A DNA stretch of 64,000 bases from Rhodanobacter sp. Lineage in GTDB: Bacteria > Pseudomonadota > Gammaproteobacteria > Xanthomonadales > Rhodanobacteraceae. Position 1 is the stretch's first letter, and every line of letters starts with the position of its first letter. The notes beneath the pieces were generated by a model. It was given only the letters and a program-made list of their open reading frames with translations, searched no databases and was not told where the DNA came from. Location of the stretch: positions 1 to 64,000 of the forward strand of contig SCSE01000087.1 in the NCBI GenBank assembly GCA_004298015.1, given 5' to 3'. A program made the translations under genes and the position numbers. Shown in pieces: positions 16,998 to 25,831 of this stretch.

Positions 16998-18143
16998 ATG
17001 ATCCGCTGGCTGGTCACTTCCGGATGGCTGGCGTTAGCCGGCAACGCCAGCCATCCGGGCCGGCCTGTCTACCTGGTGATGACGGTGGCGTTCATGGTGG
17101 CCACCTGGCTGGGACTGGCCACCCTCGCCTCACCCTTCGTGCAGGGTAACAGCGTAGCGTCCAAGGATGCACAGATCACGGTTCGCAATGCACGCCGCGG
17201 TAAGGCGCTTCCAGAACGCTACGCATCACGTATTGAGGCCTTGGCCAACGCCCGTGACGTGACCTACCTGGATCTGCAGATCGTCACCTGCAACGGCGCA
17301 GGTGATACCGTTACGCTCAATGCGCTGGGCGGCCAGGGGGTCGATCGCGATCTAATGCAGGCAGGGGTGAACGCGCGTAGTCAGGCCCGGTGGAAAGCCG
17401 ATCCACTGGGCATATTGATGACAGCGAAAGACGCGGCTCGATGTGGCTGGCGCGCAGGCATGGGCGTGCAACCGGCTGACATCAGAAATCGTCCTCTGCC
17501 GATTCACATCAGCGGGATCTTTACGACCAAACCTGGCGAGCGCACCGGCTACGCGTACGCGCACTTTGCCTATGTCAATCGCACTGCACCGTTTGCCGGC
17601 GAACACCAGGTGCTTGCGATCTATGTTTACGCAGCAAATCCTCGCGCCAGCGACGCGCTTGCCGCTCGCATCGACCATGAATTCGCGCACGACGACCCGC
17701 CAGTACAGGCAAGCCCCAATACCATCACCCAGAACGCCTGGTCGCGCTTCGGCAAGGTGCAATACCTGCTGATATTCGTGATGGGCGCGATCTTTTTGTG
17801 CAGCGCGCTGGTGCTGGTAAGCGTACTGGCGCATGCCGCGGCACAACGTCGGGCCCAGATGGGGTTGTTGCGGGTTTTCGGCTTCCCACGCAGATTGCTT
17901 TGGTCCGCCTGGTTGCTGGAGGGATGGGTAATCTTGCTGCTTGGCACGCTGCTGGGTACAGCAACCGGGCTTGCCGGAATCGACTACCTTTCCACAGCAG
18001 CAAGCGTCCTGCAGATTCACGCGCCACCATCCTGGGTCTGGCTCAGTCTTCCGGTGGGGCTGCTCGTCCTGCTCGTTGCCGCGCTGGTCGCGCCAACCTG
18101 GGTAGTGATGCGTGTGCGCCCCATCGATTGTCGCAACCTGTAG
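16998..18143 (+). CDS. ABC transporter permease, FtsX/MacB type (pair B, first permease)
   Basis: 381 residues. The N-terminal membrane segment is VYLVMTVAFMVATWLGLATL. A periplasmic domain of about 210 residues follows, then three C-terminal segments starting at VQYLLIFVMGAIFLCSALVL. The coupling loop is RRAQMGLLRVFGFPRRLLW. It is homologous to the 12494-13657 permease but considerably diverged. No ATPase or adaptor gene accompanies it. It is followed after 9 bases by the second permease of the pair and belongs with the secreted peptide and thioredoxin-like gene upstream. Confidence 0.8.
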   Translation: MIRWLVTSGWLALAGNASHPGRPVYLVMTVAFMVATWLGLATLASPFVQGNSVASKDAQITVRNARRGKALPERYASRIEALANARDVTYLDLQIVTCNGAGDTVTLNALGGQGVDRDLMQAGVNARSQARWKADPLGILMTAKDAARCGWRAGMGVQPADIRNRPLPIHISGIFTTKPGERTGYAYAHFAYVNRTAPFAGEHQVLAIYVYAANPRASDALAARIDHEFAHDDPPVQASPNTITQNAWSRFGKVQYLLIFVMGAIFLCSALVLVSVLAHAAAQRRAQMGLLRVFGFPRRLLWSAWLLEGWVILLLGTLLGTATGLAGIDYLSTAASVLQIHAPPSWVWLSLPVGLLVLLVAALVAPTWVVMRVRPIDCRNL

Positions 18144-18152
18144 GCTCAAATC

Positions 18153-19337
18153 GTGATCATTCGCGAAATTACCGGAGCACTTCGAACCGGCCTCGCTGCA
18201 AGTCTGGCTCGTCCACGCCACCTGCTGTTGACCGTGTCCGGTTTCCTGATCGCCAGCCTGACCCTGGTCGCGCTGTTGGCCATTCCCGCAGGACTCGACC
18301 AAGTGGCTGCTCGTACCGGACTGGCGGATGTCGCTCTGGTGCTTCCCGGCTCGACCTCGGATGAATCGGGCGGCACCATCGCACCGGATCTGAGCAGGCT
18401 CGCGTCGGTGCTGCCGGGCGTGGCGCTCGACCGCCAAGGCCGGCCCCTGGTCGCACCACAGTTCGTGGTAAACGCCAAACTGCGCCGAATCGACGGCACC
18501 ACCAGCACGGTGCTCGTACGCGGGGTTACGCCTGTGTTCTGGCATGTCGTCGGCAGCTCCGCGCACCTGAGCGCAGGCAAACGCTTTGGCAGCGGCCTCA
18601 ACGAGCTGATCGCCGGACGCGGTGTGGCACGCGCTTTCGTCGGACTCGATACCGGCGCGAAGTTGTCGTTGAACCAGACTCCGTGGCGCGTCACCGGCGA
18701 GTTCATGGCAGGGGGTGGACTGTGGGAATCCGAATTGTGGACCGACCTTGGTACCCTGCAGGCCGCGTACAACGCACAAGGGCAGATCACCGCGCTATGG
18801 GTAAAGCTCAGTTCACCGGCTGCATACCGGCGCTATGCCGCCGCCCTGCATGCCGACTCACGCCTCCGCAGCCTGCAGGTGCTGCCACAACGCGACTACT
18901 ACGCCGCGAGAACGGCGTTTCTCGCCAAGTTTGTGCGCATCGCCGCTATCGTGATTGCCAGCGTACTCGGCTTGGGCGCGGCCCTGGCCATCGTCAATGC
19001 CCTGGGTATGGCGTTAACTGCGCGTCGTCGCGAAATCAACGTACTGCGGGCATTCGGTTTTCGCACGTTCAGTGTAGCCCTCGCCCTGCTGATCGAAGTG
19101 TTGGTGATCGGGCAGTGCTGTGCCGCGCTCGCCTTGCTGCTCGGCCGTTTGTTGTTGAACGGGCATGGCGTCGACTCGTCCACTGGCAGCCAGGCGATTC
19201 GCTTCAGCATGGATATCACACCCGCCGTTGCCGGCTGGGTATTGGCTTACATCGCCGTGCTGGGGACGCTCAGCGCCCTGTGGCCCATCTGGCACGTGGT
19301 GCGTTCGCCGCTGCTGCGAGGACTGCGGGATGAGTAG
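18153..19337 (+). CDS. ABC transporter permease, FtsX/MacB type (pair B, second permease)
   Basis: 394 residues. An N-terminal membrane segment (LLLTVSGFLIASLTLVALLA) is followed by a periplasmic domain and three C-terminal segments. The coupling loop is RRREINVLRAFGFR. It aligns with the 11170-12483 permease over its whole periplasmic part but lacks that protein's two extra N-terminal segments. It presumably pairs with the 16998-18143 protein and borrows the ATPase at 13838-14524. Possible starts include GTG 18153, which fits the 9-base spacing from the previous stop. Confidence 0.82.
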   Translation: MIIREITGALRTGLAASLARPRHLLLTVSGFLIASLTLVALLAIPAGLDQVAARTGLADVALVLPGSTSDESGGTIAPDLSRLASVLPGVALDRQGRPLVAPQFVVNAKLRRIDGTTSTVLVRGVTPVFWHVVGSSAHLSAGKRFGSGLNELIAGRGVARAFVGLDTGAKLSLNQTPWRVTGEFMAGGGLWESELWTDLGTLQAAYNAQGQITALWVKLSSPAAYRRYAAALHADSRLRSLQVLPQRDYYAARTAFLAKFVRIAAIVIASVLGLGAALAIVNALGMALTARRREINVLRAFGFRTFSVALALLIEVLVIGQCCAALALLLGRLLLNGHGVDSSTGSQAIRFSMDITPAVAGWVLAYIAVLGTLSALWPIWHVVRSPLLRGLRDE

Positions 19338-19397
19338 CTGATCGATCCCCGTAGTCGTTACACTGGCGATCTTCCCTGACTGCATGGCGGCTCCGAG

Positions 19398-20084
19398 ATG
19401 TCGTTTGTGTTCTCTCCCTCACCCGTTTCCAGCCTGCCGATCATCGGCAGCGAGCTGCGTTTTCCGATTCGCCGGGTGTTCTGCATTGGTCGCAATTACG
19501 CCGAGCACGCACGTGAAATGGGCTCGAGCGTAGACAAGTCGGCACCGATGTTTTTCTGCAAGCCGGCCGATGCGGTGATCGGCGACGGTGCCGATGTGCC
19601 CTACCCGCAAGCGACGTCCGACCTGCACCACGAAGTGGAGATGGTGCTGGCGCTGGGCCGCGGTGGCCGCGACCTGGCAGCCGAGCAGGCCGAGGCCATG
19701 ATCTGGGGTTATGGTGTCGGCCTGGACCTGACCCGGCGCGACCTGCAGGCCCGGGCCAAGGCCAAGGGGCAGCCGTGGGATACGGCCAAGGCGTTTGACG
19801 GTTCGGCACCGGTTTCAGCCTTGTGTCCGGCGAGTCACGCGCGGCCTGACGCGGAAACGCGACTGGCGCTGACGGTCAATGGCGAATTGCGCCAACAGAC
19901 CGCACTCGCCGACATGGTGCACGGCGTGCCGGAGATTCTGGTCGCCTTGTCCGGGCTGTTCGAGTTGCGGCCCGGCGACCTGATCTTCACCGGCACACCT
20001 GCCGGGGTGGCGGCGCTGCAGCGCGGCGACCGCTTCCACGCCTCGCTGGACGGCATCGCCGAACTGCACGGTCGCATCGTCTGA
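19398..20084 (+). CDS. fumarylacetoacetate hydrolase (FAH) family protein
   Basis: 228 residues, the size of single-domain FAH enzymes such as fumarylpyruvate hydrolase or acylpyruvases. The typical start of the fold is [15 protein letters not shown]. Metal ligands follow in [11 protein letters not shown] (Glu residues) and in [13 protein letters not shown] (Asp). The C-terminal signature is [12 protein letters not shown]. It probably hydrolyses a C-C bond in a 2,4-diketo acid from aromatic degradation, or acts as an oxaloacetate decarboxylase. The exact substrate cannot be told. No other catabolic genes are adjacent. Confidence 0.88.
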   Translation: MSFVFSPSPVSSLPIIGSELRFPIRRVFCIGRNYAEHAREMGSSVDKSAPMFFCKPADAVIGDGADVPYPQATSDLHHEVEMVLALGRGGRDLAAEQAEAMIWGYGVGLDLTRRDLQARAKAKGQPWDTAKAFDGSAPVSALCPASHARPDAETRLALTVNGELRQQTALADMVHGVPEILVALSGLFELRPGDLIFTGTPAGVAALQRGDRFHASLDGIAELHGRIV

Positions 20085-20116
20085 TCGCCCGACAGGCTCC
20101 GGGTCACCAACGCCTG

Positions 20117-20161
20117 GCAACGCGCTCGCTAAAGCGTTCGATATTTCCCCAACCTCCGAGC
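20117..20161 (-). repeat. dispersed repeat family, half copy 2
   Basis: Reverse strand reads CTCGGAGGTTGGGGAAATAT then CGAACGCTTTAGCGAGCGCG, matching the left end and core of the copies at 20677 and 37441. Only one arm is present. It lies between the FAH-family gene and mscL. Confidence 0.65.
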
Positions 20162-20235
20162 TGCACCTCGGCAACGGTCGTGGATCGGGGTTACAGTTTG
20201 TCCGTCATTCGGCATATCAGGGGAGGAGGCAAGCG

Positions 20236-20646
20236 ATGAGCATGCTCAAGGAATTCAAGGCCTTTGCGATGCGCGGCAACGTGGTCGATCTCGCCGTCGG
20301 CGTGGTGATCGGTGCGGCTTTCGGCAAGATCGTGACGGCGCTGGTCAACCACGTCATCATGCCGCCGATCGGCTTGTTGACCGGCGGCGTGGATTTTTCG
20401 CAATTAAAATGGGTGCTCAAACCCGCCGACACCAGCAACCCGGCGCACAAGGTGGCCGAGGTGGCGATCCAGTACGGTGTCTTCATCAATACCCTGATCC
20501 AGTTCGTGATCATCGCGTTTGCGATTTTCCTGGTGGTCAAGGCGATCAACCGGATGAAACGCAAGGAGGAGGCTGCCCCTGCTGCACCGCCGGCTGATGT
20601 GGTACTGCTGACTGAAATCCGCGACCTGCTGAAAAGCAAGCCGTAG
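20236..20646 (+). CDS. mscL: large-conductance mechanosensitive channel
   Basis: 136 residues, the normal MscL length. The N-terminal amphipathic helix ([13 protein letters not shown]) is followed by TM1 ([20 protein letters not shown]), which lines the pore. The periplasmic loop and TM2 ([19 protein letters not shown]) come next, then the C-terminal helical bundle. The channel opens on hypo-osmotic shock to release solutes. A strong ribosome site (GGGAGGAGG) precedes ATG 20236. The gene is bracketed by two copies of the dispersed repeat family. Confidence 0.97.
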   Translation: MSMLKEFKAFAMRGNVVDLAVGVVIGAAFGKIVTALVNHVIMPPIGLLTGGVDFSQLKWVLKPADTSNPAHKVAEVAIQYGVFINTLIQFVIIAFAIFLVVKAINRMKRKEEAAPAAPPADVVLLTEIRDLLKSKP

Positions 20647-20676
20647 CAACGCAACCGCCTGGGGATCGAACGGTCC

Positions 20677-20761
20677 CGGAGGTTGGAAAACTATCGGGCG
20701 TCGTAGCGCGAGCGTCCGACGGCAATCGCCGCAGGCGAGCGATTTTCCTCCCGCCTCTCAG
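20677..20761 (+). repeat. dispersed repeat family, copy 3 (complete)
   Basis: CGGAGGTTGGAAAACTATCG opens the copy and GCGAGCGATTTTCCTCCCGC plus CTCTCAG closes it. The ends are imperfect inverted repeats and the core (TAGCGCGAGCG...GCAATCGCCGCAGG) matches copy 4. It lies between mscL and the convergent gene at 20758, touching that gene's stop codon. It may act as a shared terminator. Confidence 0.75.
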
Positions 20762-21144
20762 TGGCTGTAGAACTGCCCCGAGTCGACCAGCACCCGGGGA
20801 AAGCAGAAGCGCTTCGGCAGCAGCGCAATCGCCATCGGAATGCCGACGCTGCGCTCAACGCCACCGACCTGACGGCAGTCGACGCCGGCCGGCAGCACAT
20901 AGTGAATGATGCGCAGGGTGTATTGCGGGCAGACATCGCCACAGGGAAACTCCGCAACCACCATGGTGCCGTGATGGCGACCCAGTTGAACCGTCGTATT
21001 CATCAGCGTCGCCTTGTCCCAGGGCCGGCTTGCGTAGGCACGCAGGGCCGCGTCGTCCAGTGGCGTGGCGGCAGACGCGGCAACCGCGGCGCTGCACAGT
21101 AGCAGCGCCACGGCGAGCCGCGGCGTCAGGAGGCGACCGGCCAT
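20758..21144 (-). CDS. secreted protein of unknown function
   Basis: 128 residues with a clear signal peptide (RLAVALLLCSAAVAASAATP, cleavage after ASA). The mature part contains cysteines in FPCGDVCPQY, VDCRQV and RFCFPRV, so it probably folds with disulfides in the periplasm. I recognise no family. Its start overlaps the end of the MarR-type regulator gene by 19 bases, so the two are translationally linked. Confidence 0.7.
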   Translation of the reverse strand: MAGRLLTPRLAVALLLCSAAVAASAATPLDDAALRAYASRPWDKATLMNTTVQLGRHHGTMVVAEFPCGDVCPQYTLRIIHYVLPAGVDCRQVGGVERSVGIPMAIALLPKRFCFPRVLVDSGQFYSH

Positions 21145-21614
21145 GATGGTGACTTTTCCACCGGATCGGCCACGCGATCCTGTTCGAGCGCCTGCAGGTT
21201 GTCCTTGATCCGCTCGATCACCGCCAGCGCGTCACGCAGCTCCTCGTAGTCGATGCCGCGGGTGGCATCCTTGCGCAGTTCACGACCGATCGACTCCATG
21301 TCGTCGATGATCCCGCTGGCCTGCGCCGTGGTGTAAAGCCGCCAGGCGCGACGATCGGCCGGGTCGGGGCGGCGCTCGACGAAACCCGCCGCCTGCAGCC
21401 GGTCGATGACCCGACCCACCGCGATCGGCTCCATTTCCAGGAACTCCGCCAGTTCGGTTTGTCGCAATCCTTCACGGTGGTAGAGCATCTTGGTGGCACG
21501 CCACTGGGCGCGGGTCAAACCAAACTTCACCGCACGCCGGTCAAAATGCTTGCGAATCAGCAACGTCACGTCATTGAGCAGGTAACCAAAGGAAATGTCT
21601 TCGGTATTTGCCAT
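21126..21614 (-). CDS. MarR-family transcriptional regulator
   Basis: About 162 residues from ATG 21614 (MANTEDISFGYLL). A longer frame to 21653 adds 13 unlikely residues. The winged helix-turn-helix is clear: LTRAQWRATKMLYHREGLRQ, TELAEFLEMEPIAVGRVIDR, and the wing ERRPDPADRRAWRLYTT, with the usual Asp-Arg-Arg. It is a dimeric repressor that commonly responds to small aromatic ligands. It is divergent from the macro-domain gene at 21677, with a 62-base gap that may hold an operator. It precedes and overlaps a secreted-protein gene on its own strand. Confidence 0.88.
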   Translation of the reverse strand: MANTEDISFGYLLNDVTLLIRKHFDRRAVKFGLTRAQWRATKMLYHREGLRQTELAEFLEMEPIAVGRVIDRLQAAGFVERRPDPADRRAWRLYTTAQASGIIDDMESIGRELRKDATRGIDYEELRDALAVIERIKDNLQALEQDRVADPVEKSPSWPVAS

Positions 21615-21676
21615 GATGGGTTGAACCTCTACAGCGATACACAACTGCAGCATACGTTGCTGCCAAGGTCCAGGCT

Positions 21677-22198
21677 ATGCCTCTCACCGTCATCACGGCC
21701 GACATCACGCAATTGGCCCTCGACGCGATCGTCAATGCCGCCAACCCGGGGCTGCTCGGTGGCGATGGCGTTGACGGGGCAATTCATCGCGCCGCCGGAC
21801 CTGCCCTGGCTCAGGCCTGCCTGGCCCTGCCGCAAACCCGACCGGGCGTGCGCTGCCCCACCGGCGAGGCCCGCATCACGCCGGGCTTCGGCTTGCCGGC
21901 CAGGCATGTGATCCATGTGGTGGGACCGGTATGGCACGGCGGTGAGCATGGCGAACCGGAGCTGCTGGCGAGCTGCTATCGGCAGGCTCTGCACCTGCTT
22001 CGAGCCCATCACTTGCAGCGGATTGCCTTTCCGGCGATCAGTTGCGGCGTCTATGGCTACCCGGCAGCGCGCGCTGCCGCGGTGGTGGCGCGCACACTCG
22101 ATGACGAGCTGCGCCACGACGATTCGCTCGATGTCGTCCTGTGCTGCTACAGCGAGGCGATGCAGGCAACGTTCCAGCGCGCCGTCAACGCAGTTTGA
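21677..22198 (+). CDS. macro-domain protein (O-acetyl-ADP-ribose deacetylase-like)
   Basis: 173 residues, a single macro domain of the YmdB/MacroD type. The ADP-ribose-binding features are DAIVNAANPGLLGGDGVDGA (catalytic Asn and Asp, glycine loop) and the second loop AISCGVYGYP. It probably hydrolyses O-acetyl-ADP-ribose or removes ADP-ribose from acidic residues. It is divergent from the MarR gene. Its 3' end overlaps the convergent batD gene by 14 bases. Confidence 0.93.
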   Translation: MPLTVITADITQLALDAIVNAANPGLLGGDGVDGAIHRAAGPALAQACLALPQTRPGVRCPTGEARITPGFGLPARHVIHVVGPVWHGGEHGEPELLASCYRQALHLLRAHHLQRIAFPAISCGVYGYPAARAAAVVARTLDDELRHDDSLDVVLCCYSEAMQATFQRAVNAV

Positions 22199-23894
22199 AT
22201 GGATACAATGGCGGCAGACCCTCGTCGTCGCTGCCGGCATCGACCGCGCGCCAGACAAAACCCGGTTTGAACGCGGTGGCCAGCGAATCATCGTCCGCGT
22301 CCGCCAACACACCGCCATACTGGCGTCGCTGCAAGGCGGCGATGGCCGCGCGTTGGCCCGCGTCATCCAGCGCCGCGGCCAGTTCACCGAGGTGCTGGAT
22401 CGCAGGGCGCTCGGCCCGCGCCCAGGCCAGCAGCGCATGTGCCTGGGCGGCGACATCAGGCCCGCGCGCGGCGGCGAGGAAGGCCAGCTGCAACTGGCGT
22501 GAGCTTGTCTTTACCGGCTTGTGTGCAGCGGATGCCGGCGTCGCCGTGGCACCACGACGGCGCCACAGCAACCAGGCCAGCATGCCGAGCAGCAAGAGCG
22601 CGATGGCGATACTGCCCAGCGCGATGTTGCGCCAGGTGACCACCGACTTTGACAGCGCAGTGCTCGGCAGTGCTGCAGCAGGCGCACCGGAGGACGAACC
22701 CACCGCGGGTGCGGCTGGCGCGGCAGTTCCGCCGATCGCCGGCAGCACGGTGATGCTGTGGGCGGGAATTTGCGCCACCTCAGCCTGGTCGGTCAGCACA
22801 TTCCACCACTTCACGCTGATCGCCGGCACGGTCAAGGTGCCGGCTCGCGTCGGCACGATCGCGAAGGCGTGCTGACGGCGACCGACCACCCAACGCCCAT
22901 CGTCGCGGCTGCCGGTGACCGGCTTGTCCGGATACACCGTGGCCCCATCGAGCGTGGGCAGGGTGAGTGCCGGCAGGCTTTCGAACGGTAGCCCGGTCGC
23001 CTGCAGTTCCAGGCTCAGATTCAGCGGCTGCCCGACCCTTGCCTGCTCGCCAGCGCCGGGCCAGCCACTCATCGCAAGACTCAGCTTGCGCGCCGGCAGC
23101 CACGCTGCGCTGCCCCAGGCGGCGGGCACCGGCTTGACCTCGACGCTCACCGCCGGCGCACTGGTGGAAATCGGCGTACTGGCGCCAAAGAAGCTGTTGG
23201 GATCGTTCGGGTCGATCACATTGCCCTGGAAATTCAGCGCCGGGATGACGACATGGCCGGCCCGCTGCGGGATCAGCGCATAGCGTCGTTCCAGCACGTG
23301 GTACTGGCGACCACCACGTTCGCTGTCGTAGTTCACGTCACTGCCCAGGCGGCTCACCTGCATGCCGTCGACCTGCGGCGTATCGAGCGATCCGCTGCTG
23401 ATGTTGATCGCGTAATACAGCCGTACGACATAACTCAGCTGCTGGCCAACATAGCCATGGTCCGGCTCGACCTGCGCCTCCATGAAGACACGCTTGTGCG
23501 TGGCAGCGGCCGCCGCCGGGTCGGGCGCGGTCACGTTCAACTGCAAGGGCTTGGTCTGGCGACCGGCCACCGTCAGCGCAGGAATCTCCAGCAACCCCAG
23601 GTGGCGGGGGCGCAGCGCAATGCCGAAGGTCAGCATTGAGCTGGTCTGGCCGTTGATCACGCTCAGACTGCTGTTTTGCGAGGTGCCGAGGATCGCGAAG
23701 TCCTGACGCAGCGCACTGAGATCGGGCACTTCGACGTTGCCACCGGAGCCGGTGACGCGCAGATTCAGCGTCACGGTGTCGCCCAGTTGCACGGTGCTTC
23801 GGTCCAGCGTGGCCTGTACCTGGGTGGCGTGGCCGACTACCGGCACCAGCAGGCATGCCAGCAACCACCATCCGATGATTCGTCGACGTGTCAC
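22185..23894 (-). CDS. batD: BatD-type protein of the Bat (aerotolerance) system
   Basis: 569 residues. It has a signal peptide (IIGWWLLACLLVPVVGHATQ) and then repeated beta-sandwich segments typical of BatD (VQLGDTVTLNLRVTGSGGN; PDLSALRQDFAILGTSQ). A membrane segment near residue 420 (IALGSIAIALLLLGMLAWLL) is followed by a cytoplasmic tail. BatD is a periplasmic-facing component of the MoxR/Bat operon, whose exact activity is not established. It is last in the six-gene operon and overlaps batB by 4 bases. Confidence 0.88.
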   Translation of the reverse strand: MTRRRIIGWWLLACLLVPVVGHATQVQATLDRSTVQLGDTVTLNLRVTGSGGNVEVPDLSALRQDFAILGTSQNSSLSVINGQTSSMLTFGIALRPRHLGLLEIPALTVAGRQTKPLQLNVTAPDPAAAAATHKRVFMEAQVEPDHGYVGQQLSYVVRLYYAINISSGSLDTPQVDGMQVSRLGSDVNYDSERGGRQYHVLERRYALIPQRAGHVVIPALNFQGNVIDPNDPNSFFGASTPISTSAPAVSVEVKPVPAAWGSAAWLPARKLSLAMSGWPGAGEQARVGQPLNLSLELQATGLPFESLPALTLPTLDGATVYPDKPVTGSRDDGRWVVGRRQHAFAIVPTRAGTLTVPAISVKWWNVLTDQAEVAQIPAHSITVLPAIGGTAAPAAPAVGSSSGAPAAALPSTALSKSVVTWRNIALGSIAIALLLLGMLAWLLWRRRGATATPASAAHKPVKTSSRQLQLAFLAAARGPDVAAQAHALLAWARAERPAIQHLGELAAALDDAGQRAAIAALQRRQYGGVLADADDDSLATAFKPGFVWRAVDAGSDDEGLPPLYPFKLR

Positions 23895-25831
23895 GGCTGT
23901 TGACCCTCTTGAGATGCGCCACCATGGCGCTGCAGATATTCGAGCTCGAATTTTCGCCGCAGCAAGGCACCCGGATCATCGGGCACCCGTTGCAGCGCCT
24001 GGCGCAGATCGGCGGGCAGCCGGGATTGGGGATCGCCCTTGGCCATCACCCCGAGCTGATGGGTGGGCGGGGATGCGGCCTTTTGGCCCTTGCGGTCGCC
24101 GGCCATGGCCTGGTCCATCTGTTTTTTCAGGGCCTGCTGCGCCTTTTGCGCGCGCGCTTTCTGTTCAGCCTGCTGCTGCGGTGTCTGTGGCTTCGGCTGC
24201 GCACCCGACGACTGCTTGCCGGCAGGATTTTTCGCCTCCCCAGCGCGGGATTTCGCCTGATCGGCTGTCGGCTTGCTGCCGTTCTTCGAAGGGCTCTGAG
24301 CTGGCGACTTGTCTGAACCCGACTTGCCTGACTTGCCTGACTTGCCTTGCTTGTCCGACTTGCCTTGCTTGCCGTTCTTGCCGGCACCCGACGAGGGCTT
24401 CTGACGGTTGCCCTTGCCTTGCTGTTTCTCCGATTTTGATCCGGAATGCTTTTCGTCCTGCTTCTTTTTTTGCTGGCGATGCAACCAGTCTTCGACCGCC
24501 TTGCGATTGGCCTTGGCGTCGGCATTGGCGGGATCGAGCTTGAGTGCCTGATCGTAGGCCTTGATGGCTTGCGGATACTGTCCCTGCCTGGCCAGCGCAT
24601 TGCCGAGGTTGTAGGCGCCATCCGTACCGGAAACCTCGCGCAAGGTTTTGGCAGCGGCGGCAAAGTCACCGGCGCGATAGTCCGCCACACCGCGCCATGC
24701 GGGATCGCGCGCCAGTTGCTGCGCCTGCTTCACCGCGCCATGTTGCAACGCTTGTGCCGCCTGCTGGTCGGGACGCTGCCACAGATCACGCCAGCTCATC
24801 GCATCGGCACGGCCCGGCCATGCCGGCAACACCACCAGTGCCAGAAGAAGCAACCAGCCACGACGGAATGAGAGGGCTACCAGCAGCAACAATGGCAGCA
24901 GCAGCCACGGCCCGCGATCCTGCCATTGTGCGCTCGACTGGCCTTTGGCGATCCGGGTCGCGCCAGTACGCAGTTCACGATGAAGCGCTTCGACATCGCG
25001 GTTGTCGTTGCTCATCGGCACGTAGCGACCATCACCTGCGGCCGCCACGGCAGACAACATTTTGTCATCGCGTGGGGCCATCACCATGTCACCCTGTTTG
25101 TTATGCAAAAATCCGCCGCCCGGCAGCGGGACAGGCCCGCCCTGCGTGGTGCCCACGCCAAGGACCGACACCCGCACACCCACTGCGGCAGCCTTGCGGG
25201 CGGCGGCGACCGCGGCGGTATCGGCCTGATCGGTGACCAGCACCAGCGAGCCGCGCTTGAGGTTGGCATCGTGAATCAGCTTCACCGCGCGTTTGATCGC
25301 CAGCGCAGCGTTATTGCCATCGACCGGCATGGTGTCCGGTGCCATCGCGTCGAGAAGATCACTCAGGCTGTTGGCGTCTGAGGTCAACGGCGCCACCACA
25401 AACGCCTCACCGGCATAACCGATCAACGCATTCAGGCCGGCGCGATTGCTGTCCAGCAACTGATGAGTCTTGTAGATCGCCCGGTCGAGCCGACTTGGTG
25501 CCACGTCGCGCGCCAGCATGTCCCGGGACAGCGAGACGGCAACCACCTGCGCCGCGCGACTGGCGTACAACGGCTGTGCAACGCGACTCCAGGTCGGACC
25601 GGCCAGGGCCAGCGCCGCCAGCGTCCAGCCGGCCAGAAACAACCAGAGCGGCAGCTTCCGGTTACCCGTTCGGCCATGCAGCAGGTGCGGCAACAGGTCG
25701 GCGTCGACCAGTCGTGACAGTTCCGCATGGGTCCGCCGCCGGCTACCCAGCCACCACCACACCGGCAGCAAGACCAGGGCGAGCAGCCACCATGGCTGCA
25801 GAAAGTGAAACAACTGCAGGGCGGCGTTCAT
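23891..25831 (-). CDS. batB: BatB/BatC fusion: VWA domain plus TPR and basic tail
   Basis: 646 residues. Two N-terminal membrane segments (WWLLALVLLPVWWWLG; LWLFLAGWTLAALALAG) precede a von Willebrand A domain (about residues 85-285). Two more membrane segments follow at about residues 310-340. A TPR unit (TDGAYNLGNALARQGQYPQA) lies at about 400-440. A Lys/Gly/Ser/Gln-rich low-complexity tract spans about 450-590. The metal-ion site normally reads DxSxS; here it is VSLSRDM, so the first Asp and last Ser are replaced. BatA next door keeps the motif. The TPR part corresponds to BatC of other bacteria. It lies inside the moxR-bat operon with 4-base overlaps on both sides. Confidence 0.88.
   Translation of the reverse strand: MNAALQLFHFLQPWWLLALVLLPVWWWLGSRRRTHAELSRLVDADLLPHLLHGRTGNRKLPLWLFLAGWTLAALALAGPTWSRVAQPLYASRAAQVVAVSLSRDMLARDVAPSRLDRAIYKTHQLLDSNRAGLNALIGYAGEAFVVAPLTSDANSLSDLLDAMAPDTMPVDGNNAALAIKRAVKLIHDANLKRGSLVLVTDQADTAAVAAARKAAAVGVRVSVLGVGTTQGGPVPLPGGGFLHNKQGDMVMAPRDDKMLSAVAAAGDGRYVPMSNDNRDVEALHRELRTGATRIAKGQSSAQWQDRGPWLLLPLLLLVALSFRRGWLLLLALVVLPAWPGRADAMSWRDLWQRPDQQAAQALQHGAVKQAQQLARDPAWRGVADYRAGDFAAAAKTLREVSGTDGAYNLGNALARQGQYPQAIKAYDQALKLDPANADAKANRKAVEDWLHRQQKKKQDEKHSGSKSEKQQGKGNRQKPSSGAGKNGKQGKSDKQGKSGKSGKSGSDKSPAQSPSKNGSKPTADQAKSRAGEAKNPAGKQSSGAQPKPQTPQQQAEQKARAQKAQQALKKQMDQAMAGDRKGQKAASPPTHQLGVMAKGDPQSRLPADLRQALQRVPDDPGALLRRKFELEYLQRHGGASQEGQQP
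24321..24347. repeat. three tandem 9-bp repeats inside batB
   Basis: GACTTGCCT occurs at 24321, 24330 and 24339 and encodes the SGK repeat on the minus strand. Similar variants flank it. Gain or loss of units would keep the frame. Confidence 0.8.
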
